Source: Psychrobacter sp. GP33 | GTDB taxonomy: Bacteria; Pseudomonadota; Gammaproteobacteria; Pseudomonadales; Moraxellaceae | NCBI RefSeq assembly: GCF_014119005.1 | Contig: NZ_JACGYX010000004.1 | Location: forward strand, 248,001-312,000 | Direction of reading: 5' to 3' | DNA length: 64,000 nucleotides | Shown: piece by piece, positions 7,502 to 16,567 of the stretch | How the letters are laid out: every line of letters starts with the position of its first letter | Numbering within the stretch: the stretch's first letter is position 1 | Program-made: the position numbers and the translations under genes | The notes under the pieces: generated by a model | Database searches by the model: none | Told to the model about the DNA's origin: nothing | Seen by the model: the letters and a program-made list of their open reading frames with translations, nothing else

Positions 7502-9226
7502 ATGAATACTGATAAGGATAAGATGGGTCAAGCTCAGCGGTTGGTTCACTTGCGCCGTGAGAAGGGGCTGACTGCCGAGCAGCTGGCACAAGCAATGACA
7601 AAAGCGGGCACTAAGGTCAGTCGCGGTGCTATTTCTAACTGGGAACGTGGCACCAACGGTATTGTTTCCTCAAAGTTGCCGATACTTGCGCGTATTTTAG
7701 GCTGTAGTGAGGGTTATTTATTACGAGGCGATATCAATGCAAATAGTAGTGACGATCGCCCTGTTCATGATGCAAAGAATGCGTCTATCGAAAACAATAA
7801 GAAGGTAACTATGACAACTCTAAGCGATTCAAATACTAAGAATGTAACCCTTGCCGTTCCTACAGATACGCAAGCAAATAGCGATAACACAACAACAAAA
7901 CATAGCCAGGCAAACTCACAAAATAGTTCAACGATGGATGGTAAACCTATGTCTGTTTTAAAAAAATCCGATAAATTACAAAACGTTTGCTACGACATTC
8001 GTGGTCCTTTGCTACAAGCTGCCAATAAAATGGAAGCAGAAGGTCAACGTATTTTGAAGCTCAACGTGGGTAATCCAGCACCATTTGGCTTTGAGGCTCC
8101 GCATGAGATCTTACGTGATGTAGCATTGAATTTACCCGACGCTACTGGTTATTCAGACTCACAAGGTATCTTCTCAGCGCGTAAAGCGGTTTTGCAATAT
8201 TATCAATCAAAAGGTCTGTTATCTGCAGTAGATGTACGGGACGTATATTTAGGTAATGGTGTATCTGAGCTGATCGTGATGACCATGCAAGCGCTCATGA
8301 ATGATGGCGATGAAGTATTGATTCCTATGCCTGATTATCCATTATGGACGGCAGCGGCGAATCTTGCTGGTGGTACAGCGGTACATTATCGCTGTAACGA
8401 AGAAGATAACTGGCATCCTGATATTGAAGATATCAAATCAAAAATTACCAGCAAAACTAAAGGCATCGTGGTTATTAACCCTAATAATCCAACGGGCGCC
8501 TTGTACTCAGATGATATCCTTAAACAAATCATTGAAGTGGCTATCGAGCATGACCTAATTATCATGGCAGATGAGATTTATGACCGTGTGCTTTATGACA
8601 ATGCTGTTCATACGCCGATGAGCACTTTGACAGACGATGTATTAGTATTGTCTTATAATGGTCTCTCAAAATCGCACCGTATTGCAGGCTTTCGTGCCGG
8701 TTGGATGATGTTATCAGGCAAAAAACATCACGCTTCTGACTTTATTGAGGGCTTAAACATGCTGGCCTCTATGCGTCTATGCTCGAACGTGCCGGGACAG
8801 TATGCCATTCAAACCGCAATGGGCGGCTATCAAAGTATGAAAGAGCTGACCTCAGAAAAAGGTCGTTTATTTAAACAACGTGAATTAGCAATCTCTCGTT
8901 TGAATGCCATTCCAGGTATCTCTTGCACTATGCCACAAGGCGCATTTTATTGCTTCCCAAAAATGGATCCTGAAATCTATCCGGTCAAAGATGACATGGA
9001 ATTTATGATGGATTTGTTGAATGAAGAACAAGTTCTGATGGTACAAGGTACTGGCTTTAACTGGGATGCGCCTGATCACTTCCGCGTGGTATATCTGCCT
9101 AACGTTCATGACTTAGAAAACGCCATGGATCGTTTAGATCGCTTCTTTGCTAAGAAACGTCAGCAATATGGTACAGAGAAGCTAGTAAATAAAGAATCAT
9201 CAAAAGCCAAGTCATTAAGTGCTTAA
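7502..9226 (+). CDS. alaA: XRE-type HTH domain fused to alanine aminotransferase AlaA
   Basis: The 574-residue product has an XRE/Cro helix-turn-helix at residues 8-75 (LRREKGLTAEQLAQAM, VSRGAISNWERG). A polar Asn/Ser/Thr-rich linker runs to about residue 149. The complete class I aminotransferase begins MSVLKKSDKLQNVCYDIRGP and matches AlaA, which makes alanine from pyruvate and glutamate with PLP. The Schiff-base Lys390 lies in GLSKSHRIAGFRAGW, and LNVGNPAPFGFEAP and NPNNPTG are typical. Met150 (7949) corresponds to the usual AlaA start. An inner ATG at 7811 (residue 104) has AAGAAGG six bases upstream, so a shorter enzyme might also be made. XRE-aminotransferase fusions differ from the better known GntR-type MocR fusions. 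Confidence 0.9.
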   Translation: MNTDKDKMGQAQRLVHLRREKGLTAEQLAQAMTKAGTKVSRGAISNWERGTNGIVSSKLPILARILGCSEGYLLRGDINANSSDDRPVHDAKNASIENNKKVTMTTLSDSNTKNVTLAVPTDTQANSDNTTTKHSQANSQNSSTMDGKPMSVLKKSDKLQNVCYDIRGPLLQAANKMEAEGQRILKLNVGNPAPFGFEAPHEILRDVALNLPDATGYSDSQGIFSARKAVLQYYQSKGLLSAVDVRDVYLGNGVSELIVMTMQALMNDGDEVLIPMPDYPLWTAAANLAGGTAVHYRCNEEDNWHPDIEDIKSKITSKTKGIVVINPNNPTGALYSDDILKQIIEVAIEHDLIIMADEIYDRVLYDNAVHTPMSTLTDDVLVLSYNGLSKSHRIAGFRAGWMMLSGKKHHASDFIEGLNMLASMRLCSNVPGQYAIQTAMGGYQSMKELTSEKGRLFKQRELAISRLNAIPGISCTMPQGAFYCFPKMDPEIYPVKDDMEFMMDLLNEEQVLMVQGTGFNWDAPDHFRVVYLPNVHDLENAMDRLDRFFAKKRQQYGTEKLVNKESSKAKSLSA

Positions 9227-9274
9227 GCATAAGATGAAAGCGTAACAATGATAACTACCCTATTATAGCTGCCA

Positions 9275-9316
9275 TAAAAAACGCTTATCGACTGAATACC
9301 GATAAGCGTTTTTTTG
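9275..9316. terminator. Bidirectional terminator between alaA and the phosphate transporter
   Basis: ACGCTTATCG (9281-9290) pairs with CGATAAGCGT (9300-9309), with an A-run before and a T-run after. It can serve the plus-strand aminotransferase gene and the minus-strand transporter gene. Confidence 0.88.
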
Positions 9317-9413
9317 TGTCAGATACTTTTGGTTTACGTAAGTTCAAGTTATAAACTGATAACTTGAACTTATAAATATAAGTCTTTAAGATAATTGGTT
9401 TAAAATATATGAT

Positions 9414-11018
9414 TTAGAATATTTGTTTCAAAATCATAAAGCTGACTGCGGACATGATTGCAGCGGCAGGTAGGGTGATTATCCATGCCAATCCAATTGG
9501 TTTCATTAATGCCCAATTGGTGTCTTTATTTACAATACCAATGCCCAATACTGCACCCACTAAAGTATGCGTACTTGATACTGGTAAGCCCATCGTTGAT
9601 GCGCCCATAACCACTGCTGCTGCCGCAAGCTCTGCTGAAAAGCCAGAAGCGGGATGCATTTTTGCTAAGTTTGTTCCAACTGTTTGAATTACTTCCTTAC
9701 CAATGAACCACAAACCTACAATCAGCGCCACGCCAAAAGTCAGCATAACCGCTGGAGGTACAGCTGCTTGTGAGGCAATCTCATTGGTACGAATAACATC
9801 CATAATCGCTGCAAACGGACCAACAGCGTTGGCGATATCGTTTGAACCATGACTAAAAGCAAACGCTGACGCGGTAAAAACCTGCATCCAGCTGAACATA
9901 ATAAAGGTCGCTTTAGTAAGATCTTCTTTATGCTTACCACGGATACTTTTGGTATAAATAAAGGTCGCAAGCCACACTAGCGCGCTTACCATACCCATAA
10001 TCAAGAAGCCATTTAGATTAGTCATATGGCTAGTGACATTTTTGAGCCCTTTAAAGACAACCATCGCCGTCATGACTGCCGCGCCTGCAGCAGCGATAAT
10101 AGGCACCCATTTTTTAAGGGCTTTTAGTGTATCTAAGTCACCACGTTCACGATCAAGCGTATATAGTTTTTGGTAATAATCCGTTTCAAGTTCTTCGATC
10201 GTACAGTCATCGTCTTTATAGATTTCTTGGTCACGCAGCATTGCTGAAGTATAAGATAGCTGTTCTGATTCTGACAAATCAGCTAAGAATATTTTATGCT
10301 GTTCTTTGACACTTTTTTTGCTGTCTTTTAACTCAACTAGGTGTGCTTCTGTTCTATCATTATAGTCAATAATATTCTTTTTAATTTGACCATATAACAA
10401 GTAAGCAATCACGCCGCCAAGCAATGGCGAGATAACCCAAGAGATAGCAATTTGCCCAATCGTTGCCCAATTGATAGTAGATAGCGCCATTTCGCTGCCA
10501 CCCAAATCAAAACCAAGCACAATAGAGCTACCAATTACACCGCCAATAATGGCATGTGTAGTTGAAACAGGTAGTCCTTTTTTGGTGGCAAACAATAGCC
10601 AAAATGCCGCTGCAATAAGTGCAGATAACATCACATAGATAAATTCATTTGGTGTTACAGAGTAACCATCCAAATCAACAATGCCTTTACGAATAGTGTC
10701 GGTAACTTCGCCACCAGCAAGGACCGCTCCTGATACTTCAAATATCGCCGCCACACCGAGTGCTTGCGGAATTGTTAACGTCCCTGCACCGACCGAGGTG
10801 CCAAACGAGTTAGCAACATCGTTACCACCAATATTGAACGCCATAAAGATACCAAATGCGGTAGCTATAACGAACAATAAGGTTTGCTGGTGCATCGTGT
10901 AATCAAGACCCCACCACAAGAAATAAGCGGTCATCCCGACTAATAATAAAGCGAAGAATACATTGACTTTCATAGTACCGATGTTTGCCGATTTTACAGA
11001 CTGATTGCTAATACCCAT
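9414..11018 (-). CDS. Inorganic phosphate transporter, PiT family
   Basis: This 534-residue inner-membrane protein has both PiT (Pho-4) signature repeats: GGNDVANSFGTSVGAG near residue 65 and FSHGSNDIANAVGPFA near 390. Both are followed by PVSTTHA or PVSSTHT segments. Each half has several hydrophobic helices, and a charged cytoplasmic loop (about residues 215-305) separates them. PiT carriers import metal-phosphate by proton or sodium symport with low affinity. The polyphosphate-using kinase lies next upstream on the same strand after a 593-base gap, so the neighbourhood concerns phosphate. ATG 11016-11018 begins a short polar N-terminus before the first helix. Confidence 0.92.
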   Translation of the reverse strand: MGISNQSVKSANIGTMKVNVFFALLLVGMTAYFLWWGLDYTMHQQTLLFVIATAFGIFMAFNIGGNDVANSFGTSVGAGTLTIPQALGVAAIFEVSGAVLAGGEVTDTIRKGIVDLDGYSVTPNEFIYVMLSALIAAAFWLLFATKKGLPVSTTHAIIGGVIGSSIVLGFDLGGSEMALSTINWATIGQIAISWVISPLLGGVIAYLLYGQIKKNIIDYNDRTEAHLVELKDSKKSVKEQHKIFLADLSESEQLSYTSAMLRDQEIYKDDDCTIEELETDYYQKLYTLDRERGDLDTLKALKKWVPIIAAAGAAVMTAMVVFKGLKNVTSHMTNLNGFLIMGMVSALVWLATFIYTKSIRGKHKEDLTKATFIMFSWMQVFTASAFAFSHGSNDIANAVGPFAAIMDVIRTNEIASQAAVPPAVMLTFGVALIVGLWFIGKEVIQTVGTNLAKMHPASGFSAELAAAAVVMGASTMGLPVSSTHTLVGAVLGIGIVNKDTNWALMKPIGLAWIITLPAAAIMSAVSFMILKQIF

Positions 11019-11611
11019 AATTGGTATGCCTTGCGTAAACTTAGTGAAGATACATGCAATTGATAATATTACTCTTATGTGTACGGTATCAATAAACCAA
11101 CATTCTAATATTAGAAGTAAGATAGACTTAGACTCGATCGCATAAGTGAAGCAATATCATCTCCTCTTGATATAAAAATTAAAATATAAAAACTTATAAA
11201 ATCATGACATAAATTGTATTAAATAATCATTTGCCTTAATATGAACATGGTTTGTAATAATTTCTAAGCGCTTTATTATAAGAATATATTAAAAAACGTA
11301 ATATAAAACCATGTATCCAGCGGGTGACATAGTAATAGATAATAAACTGGATAACGCTCAATTTATGAAGCGGTTCATTAGCAAATATCTTTAATATAGC
11401 GTCTTGTAAGCTGAAAGTTTTACTGCCTGTGCAGTCGTTGATGACGCACGGAAATGTGGTTGATACTTTGGTTAATAAATGGTTATAAAGTGACGCAATA
11501 ATAGACACGTTGTTAATTTGCGTGCGCTATTGCGTGCCTATTATATTCAATATAGGCAGACAATGCATGATGAAGGTGAATTTTTTTTCAAAATATGGTT
11601 ATTAACTTAAT
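11019..11611. other. Long AT-rich intergenic region upstream of the phosphate transporter
   Basis: This region has no recognised gene. The only candidate is the GTG-started minus-strand frame at 11236-11508. It should contain the transporter promoter, but no clear Pho box could be identified by eye. Confidence 0.4.
11236..11508 (-). CDS. Doubtful hypothetical protein, 90 residues
   Basis: A GTG-started frame encodes 90 residues with an aromatic, hydrophobic C-terminal half (VIQFIIYYYVTRWIHGFILR). No ribosome-binding site is obvious and I recognise no family. The high Tyr/Ile content may reflect AT-rich non-coding DNA. It is included because the flanking gap is nearly 600 bases. Confidence 0.22.
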   Translation of the reverse strand: MSIIASLYNHLLTKVSTTFPCVINDCTGSKTFSLQDAILKIFANEPLHKLSVIQFIIYYYVTRWIHGFILRFLIYSYNKALRNYYKPCSY

Positions 11612-13414
11612 TTATAACTGTTTTTGAAGCTGCAAAATAGCATAATCAAGTACCTCTAAACGAGCAAGGCGCTTGTCATTACTAGCGACCACACACCAGG
11701 GTACCGCCTCTGTACTGGTACGTGCCAGCATATCTGCAGCAGCTTGTACATAGTCTTGCCACTTATCACGATTACGCCAATCGTCGTTCGTTAATTTAAA
11801 CTGCTTGTATGGCGTATCATCACGTTCTTCAAAGCGTTGCAATTGCTCTTGTTTATCAATAGCCAGCCAATATTTTAATACAATGATATCAGCAGCTTTT
11901 AACTGTGCCTCAAAGCGATTTATTTCAGCGTAAGCGCGCTGCCATTCATTAGGAGTGGCGAGGTTCTCAATACGCTCAACCAGAACTCTGCCATACCACG
12001 TTCGATCAAAAATAGCGATACGACTCAGACGCTCGGTTTGCTCATTGGGTAGCTTTGTCCAAAATCGCCATAGATACGGATGCTGCAATTCGTAAAGCAT
12101 GGGTGCGCCAACATTATAAATTTGGTATTCTCGAGGATCGAGCGGTGCAACCAATCGTTTAATTGCCCCGCCCTTACCTGCTGCATCCATTCCTTCAAAA
12201 GCGAACACTACATGACGCTTGCCACGCGCCCGTAAAAGCTTAGCAAGCGTTGCTTGTTTAATCGCCAACTGCTCGTTATAGGCAGATTTATCTATCTCTG
12301 ATTTTTGAATATCTATTAATAATTTAGGTATTTCCACCGGCATAAATAACGCTGATTCATACGCCAAGCAGGCGTTATTTTTATTAACAGCGGCTAACAG
12401 TAAAGCATTAGTATCAACACTTTTGTTACTCTCTTCTTCATTACTTTCTCTGCTATCACCACCCTCCTTATTCTCTGTATTCACGCTTCCTTCATCACTA
12501 TAATCGTATGCGGTAACGAGCATTTGGCTACTTGCAAGCGCAGCTTGCATCGCTTGTAGTACTTTATGACAAAAATTGGTGGCAGCTTTTGACTTGTCAC
12601 TGCCATCAATAATAATCCAATCGCCTTGTTGACTTAAAAGGGTAACCGCAACCTTATTAAACTCCTGAACAATGTATTCATCACTCCAATCAATTTGATA
12701 TAAGAATTCTGGATCTGCCTCATCATCATGTAAGCGCGCACTTAGGGTTGCTGCATCGACATGAAACCAACACTTTAGTACTTTAGTATGGTTGGTCACA
12801 AGGTCACTCTCAAAGGCTTGCAATTGTCGCAGTTGCTGTTGTAAATAATGTTGCCATTCTACGATAGGCAGTTTCTTACTGGTTACCATGCGCATAACGT
12901 TGTAGAGCAAATCAGCATACCAATTACCAAAATAAACCATCACGTCACCGTGGCGTGGCATCACTTTAATATGTGCCTGCCAAATCGGCTGATGTGCTAG
13001 TGATGGATAACCAATAGTTGCCTCAACTTTTAACAGCCGCGGATCGACCCATTGGCGTAACTGGGTGACTGCTGTACCTTTTCCGGCTTGCTCCATACCA
13101 TTGACCAATACCAGTAATCCTGTGGGTTTGGTTGTTGCTGGAGAGGTTTGCTGGCGAGTCGCGCGTAAGGCAAACTGAGCGGTGACCAATGCCAATCTAA
13201 GTTCATCCTCACCTAGTGAAAACTGACTGAGCGGATTAAGCGTCAATCGAGCTTTCACTTCATGTATGCTGAACGATTCGTTCAGCGTTTGCTTTGGTTT
13301 TTGAGTAGGTGACGATGATAATTTTTTAACTAGTAAATTGTCCTTATTGGCTTTAGGTGCGAGCTTATTTTCTTCTTTCTTGTTTGAGTTATTATTTAAT
13401 TTATTATTTGGCAT
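11612..13414 (-). CDS. pap: Two-domain PPK2, polyphosphate:AMP phosphotransferase
   Basis: This 600-residue protein has two PPK2 domains, the arrangement of class II polyphosphate:AMP phosphotransferase known from Acinetobacter johnsonii. That enzyme makes ADP from AMP and polyphosphate. The N-terminal domain has a Walker-type loop NGMEQAGKGT near residue 107 and FGNWYADLLYN where active domains have DRSWY. The C-terminal domain has FEGMDAAGKGG and FDRTWYGRVLVERIE and is probably the catalytic one. An acidic, Ser/Asn-rich linker joins them. The ATG at 13412-13414 is preferred to a TTG nine codons upstream, and the first 50 residues are a Lys/Asn-rich tail. No partner gene is adjacent. Confidence 0.9.
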   Translation of the reverse strand: MPNNKLNNNSNKKEENKLAPKANKDNLLVKKLSSSPTQKPKQTLNESFSIHEVKARLTLNPLSQFSLGEDELRLALVTAQFALRATRQQTSPATTKPTGLLVLVNGMEQAGKGTAVTQLRQWVDPRLLKVEATIGYPSLAHQPIWQAHIKVMPRHGDVMVYFGNWYADLLYNVMRMVTSKKLPIVEWQHYLQQQLRQLQAFESDLVTNHTKVLKCWFHVDAATLSARLHDDEADPEFLYQIDWSDEYIVQEFNKVAVTLLSQQGDWIIIDGSDKSKAATNFCHKVLQAMQAALASSQMLVTAYDYSDEGSVNTENKEGGDSRESNEEESNKSVDTNALLLAAVNKNNACLAYESALFMPVEIPKLLIDIQKSEIDKSAYNEQLAIKQATLAKLLRARGKRHVVFAFEGMDAAGKGGAIKRLVAPLDPREYQIYNVGAPMLYELQHPYLWRFWTKLPNEQTERLSRIAIFDRTWYGRVLVERIENLATPNEWQRAYAEINRFEAQLKAADIIVLKYWLAIDKQEQLQRFEERDDTPYKQFKLTNDDWRNRDKWQDYVQAAADMLARTSTEAVPWCVVASNDKRLARLEVLDYAILQLQKQL

Positions 13415-13712
13415 GGCTATTCTCTCTAGCGGAGGATGCAAAGGAGTAACGGTCCTAGGTCAGCAATCAATAAATCATAACATTCACTGCTACTATAAAT
13501 AATGCGGCTATGTAACCATTTGCTATTTGTATTCTGCCTACTTTTATTCTAAGGTGGCGTACTAAAATAGTAATATGCTTTATACTTACTTTTGTTGTCT
13601 ATTTTTTAGCTATTACTTTTATCATTGTTCATGATATGAATTGCCCGCCAATTTTTTGGTATCACTATTATTTATCTTAACAGCCATACTTATTTATAGA
13701 GGATGATCTACC
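13415..13712. other. Divergent promoter region between pap and the FFLEELY-motif gene
   Basis: No gene or clear hairpin is visible in these 298 bases. The stretch AGAGGATGATCTACC just before 13713 provides the ribosome-binding site of the next gene. Confidence 0.4.
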
Positions 13713-14426
13713 ATGTCTGCATTATCTGAATTACAACAACATTTAACCCGTTATTGGGCATTGCCTTATCATAACGATGCGACCCTTGAAGCCAAACTGG
13801 TTGAAGTACAGACTTGGCAACGGGCACGGCTTCAGCGTACACACAGCGAGTTATTTGAACAACCAAAAAACAAACCAATGGCAGATTATTTTCTGACTCA
13901 ATTATATGGTGGCGGAGAATTTAAATTATTAGCCGAGCAGCTGGAACGCATTTTACCAAAAGCCAAAAAACTTGAACGTTTAGCAAAGGAGACGGTTCTT
14001 GAAACCGGTAGCCTAGCAATTCAAGCAGCAATTTTAGCGATTGAGCTGGATATGCATTTAGCGCAGTGGTTAGTTGCCCAAGATTTACCCGTAAATGAGG
14101 AAAATATACTTGCGGCTTATCAAGCGATTGATGAATCGGCTGAACGCCGTGTGCAAATTAACAATCTTAAAGATGTCTGCTATCGTACAGATAAATATCT
14201 GAACTCATTTATGCTTAAAAAGGCATTTGCGTTGGCGAAAGGTACGGCATATCGTCATAATTTCCAGCCGATGTATGATTTTATTGACGCTGGCTTTAAA
14301 GCGATGAAACCACTTGATAGCGTGGGCGGCTTTATTGAACCCTTCTGTAAACGTGAGCTGCTGATTATCGATCAAATTCATGCTGCTGGCAATGAGGGCA
14401 AGGTTGCGGCATTTGCTGTATCATAG
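13713..14426 (+). CDS. FFLEELY-motif family protein of unknown function
   Basis: The 237-residue soluble, helical protein contains YFLTQLYGGGEF near residue 58. This corresponds to the FFLEELYG..DF motif that names a poorly characterised proteobacterial family. The rest is long amphipathic helices, with no signal peptide, membrane segment or catalytic motif that I can identify. The start ATG follows AGAGGATG. ubiE begins 66 bases downstream on the same strand, so co-transcription with the ubiquinone genes is likely. A role in quinone synthesis or its regulation would be a guess from position. Confidence 0.7.
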   Translation: MSALSELQQHLTRYWALPYHNDATLEAKLVEVQTWQRARLQRTHSELFEQPKNKPMADYFLTQLYGGGEFKLLAEQLERILPKAKKLERLAKETVLETGSLAIQAAILAIELDMHLAQWLVAQDLPVNEENILAAYQAIDESAERRVQINNLKDVCYRTDKYLNSFMLKKAFALAKGTAYRHNFQPMYDFIDAGFKAMKPLDSVGGFIEPFCKRELLIIDQIHAAGNEGKVAAFAVS

Positions 14427-14492
14427 TCTTATCTTTTATAACACCATTTATATATAGTACCACTCATAAAAAACACATAAACGGATATTCTT

Positions 14493-15596
14493 ATGTCTGA
14501 TTCATCAAATGATACTTTACATGATAAATCGAATCCTGTTGCAAAATCAGCAACAGCAAACGGTCACATTCAAGATAAACTTATCAAAGATAGCATTGCT
14601 CATAGCCAAGATATCAGCGCCAAAGCACAAGCACGTAACAGTGCAACGTTAGAATCGCCTGCGGCAAATGACTTTACGCAAGCGCAAGACTTGCCAGTAG
14701 GAACGCCACAAGGTCAGCAAACGATTGCGCCTAACGACAGCGCTGATGATAGTAAGTCTGAGACAACTGCTAGCAATAAAGCATCAGCGGTGAAAGCTGC
14801 GCTATTTCATGAGCGCGACGATATTAATAATCCGCATACACCAGATACCGATGGCGAAGAAAAGACGCATTTCGGCTATAAAACGGTTAATAAAGCGGAA
14901 AAACAAGCGCGTGTGGCGGATGTCTTTACGTCTGTTGCCAAAAAATATGACATTATGAACGACCTTATGTCATTTGGTATCCACCGTTTATGGAAGCGTT
15001 ATGCCATTAGCTTATCGGGCGTGCGCGCAGGTCAGCATGTGCTTGATATTGCCGGCGGTACGGGCGATTTGGCAAAAGTATTTAGCCGTGAAGTGGGTAA
15101 AAATGGTCATGTGGTGTTATCTGATATCAATGCGGCAATGCTTGAGGTTGGTCGTGAGCGCTTGATTAATGCTGGCTGTAATAACGTTGATTTCATCCTA
15201 GCCAATGCCGAAACCCTTGCCCCATTTGAAGACAACAGCTTTGATTTAGTCACCATCAGTTTTGGTTTGCGTAACGTGACTGATAAAGATGCGGCGCTAC
15301 GTGCCATGCACCGTGTGCTTAAGCCGGGCGGTCGTTTATTGATTTTAGAATTCTCAAAACCTATCTTTGAACCTTTATCTAAAGCTTACGACTTGTACTC
15401 ATTTACCGCATTGCCGCTCATGGGTAAACTTGTCGCCAACGATTCTGAAAGCTATAAATACCTAGCAGAGTCGATTCGCATGCATCCTGATCAGCAGACG
15501 TTAAAGCAAATGATGGAACAAGCGGGCTTTGAAAATTGTGATTTTAATAACTTGACCGCTGGTATCGTAGCGGTGCATCGCGGCTTTAAAGCATAA
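14493..15596 (+). CDS. ubiE: Ubiquinone/menaquinone C-methyltransferase UbiE with a long N-terminal extension
   Basis: UbiE performs the SAM-dependent C-methylation of 2-polyprenyl-6-methoxy-benzoquinol in ubiquinone synthesis (and of demethylmenaquinone where present). The conserved enzyme begins at THFGYKTV (residue 125) and continues with [18 protein letters not shown], the SAM motif [12 protein letters not shown], and [24 protein letters not shown]. It ends in a normal AVHRGFKA. Before it lie about 120 polar residues rich in Ser, Ala, Asn, Gln and Asp, predicted to be disordered. E. coli UbiE has only about ten residues there. I found no Met near residue 120 that would remove the extension. 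ubiJ and ubiB follow, the usual proteobacterial order. Confidence 0.96.
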   Translation: MSDSSNDTLHDKSNPVAKSATANGHIQDKLIKDSIAHSQDISAKAQARNSATLESPAANDFTQAQDLPVGTPQGQQTIAPNDSADDSKSETTASNKASAVKAALFHERDDINNPHTPDTDGEEKTHFGYKTVNKAEKQARVADVFTSVAKKYDIMNDLMSFGIHRLWKRYAISLSGVRAGQHVLDIAGGTGDLAKVFSREVGKNGHVVLSDINAAMLEVGRERLINAGCNNVDFILANAETLAPFEDNSFDLVTISFGLRNVTDKDAALRAMHRVLKPGGRLLILEFSKPIFEPLSKAYDLYSFTALPLMGKLVANDSESYKYLAESIRMHPDQQTLKQMMEQAGFENCDFNNLTAGIVAVHRGFKA

Positions 15597-15649
15597 TCAT
15601 TTTCGTGGCCTTAAGGTTTTAAAACCTGAAATCCTAATAAAGCTTTAAA

Positions 15650-15684
15650 ATAAGGGCGATAGCTATAAAACGTATCGCCCTTAT
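15650..15684 (+). terminator. Hairpin after ubiE
   Basis: AAGGGCGATA (15652-15661) pairs perfectly with TATCGCCCTT (15673-15682). The following T-run is weak (TTATTC), so it may be a leaky terminator or an mRNA-stabilising hairpin within the ubi cluster. Confidence 0.6.
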
Positions 15685-15770
15685 TCATGTATTTATTTAC
15701 TATTTAAAATCTTAGATGACTGTCTTTATTTCACGCTTTTAATCCATTTAAAGATTTAATACGAGAGAAT

Positions 15771-16472
15771 ATGATGCTGACTGTATTACTTTTGGCAGGT
15801 GCTGAAAAGCTTGTTAATATAGCAATTGGCAGCGACGAGATTACTAAAGCAGGACTTGCACCGCTTACAGGTAAAGTATTGCGGCTGAATATAGCGATGC
15901 CTGAGCTACAAGTCGATATTTTATTCAACCATGCGCATGTGCGTTTTGAGCCTGTCACCACAAATCATTTGTTTGAGGCACAGGCTCAAACAAATGATGA
16001 GCGCATTCGAGCAAGTAAAGACAGGGTACGTTTGGGTCATAGCCTACCTGACTGTACGCTCAACGTTGAAAACTTTGCCCAGGTGCTTAATTTAATGCGC
16101 AGCGCTGAAGGTAACTTACCGATTGCAGGTGATTATAAAGTGCTGATGCAAATTAAGCAGTTGGTTGCTGGTTTTGACCCTGATATCGCAGGACAGCTGG
16201 AGCCTATTATTGGTAAGCCGCTTGCCAGCCAATTACAGCTACTTATCTCGCAGCTCAAACGTAGCTTTGGCGAAAATGCCAAACGCGCCTTTGGTGATGT
16301 GAGCGACTGGGCGAATGAATTAGCAGGTAACCATGCACCTAACCCGTATGATAGAGCGCAATCTGATGCGTTAAAGCAGCAATTATTAAAGCTACGCGCT
16401 GATACTGAGCGTGAAGAGGCACAATTGCAGGCTATTAAAGCAGAGCAAGCGCGCTTGAGCCATAATCGATAA
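15771..16472 (+). CDS. ubiJ: Ubiquinone biosynthesis accessory factor UbiJ (SCP2 domain)
   Basis: UbiJ is a non-catalytic, lipid-binding member of the soluble Ubi metabolon. This 233-residue protein lies exactly between ubiE and ubiB. It starts with a short hydrophobic stretch, has an SCP2-like region (residues about 20-120, KVLRLNIAMPELQVDILFN), and ends in a coiled coil (KQQLLKLRADTEREEAQLQAIKAEQARL), as UbiJ proteins do. Sequence identity in this family is low, so the call relies largely on position and architecture. The start has GAGAG six bases upstream. Confidence 0.82.
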   Translation: MMLTVLLLAGAEKLVNIAIGSDEITKAGLAPLTGKVLRLNIAMPELQVDILFNHAHVRFEPVTTNHLFEAQAQTNDERIRASKDRVRLGHSLPDCTLNVENFAQVLNLMRSAEGNLPIAGDYKVLMQIKQLVAGFDPDIAGQLEPIIGKPLASQLQLLISQLKRSFGENAKRAFGDVSDWANELAGNHAPNPYDRAQSDALKQQLLKLRADTEREEAQLQAIKAEQARLSHNR

Positions 16473-16567
16473 TAACTATTAAATATACAATCGTATTTTT
16501 CCTTTCTTCGTATAGCCATTTAGAAGTATTATCTAAAACAGCTAGTTATTTAGAGTGACCCACGCTC

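Noticed and set aside
13415-13441. TTG start nine codons upstream for the PPK2 protein
   Set aside because: The ATG at 13414 is a better start codon with GAGAG upstream, and the extra residues are not conserved-looking.
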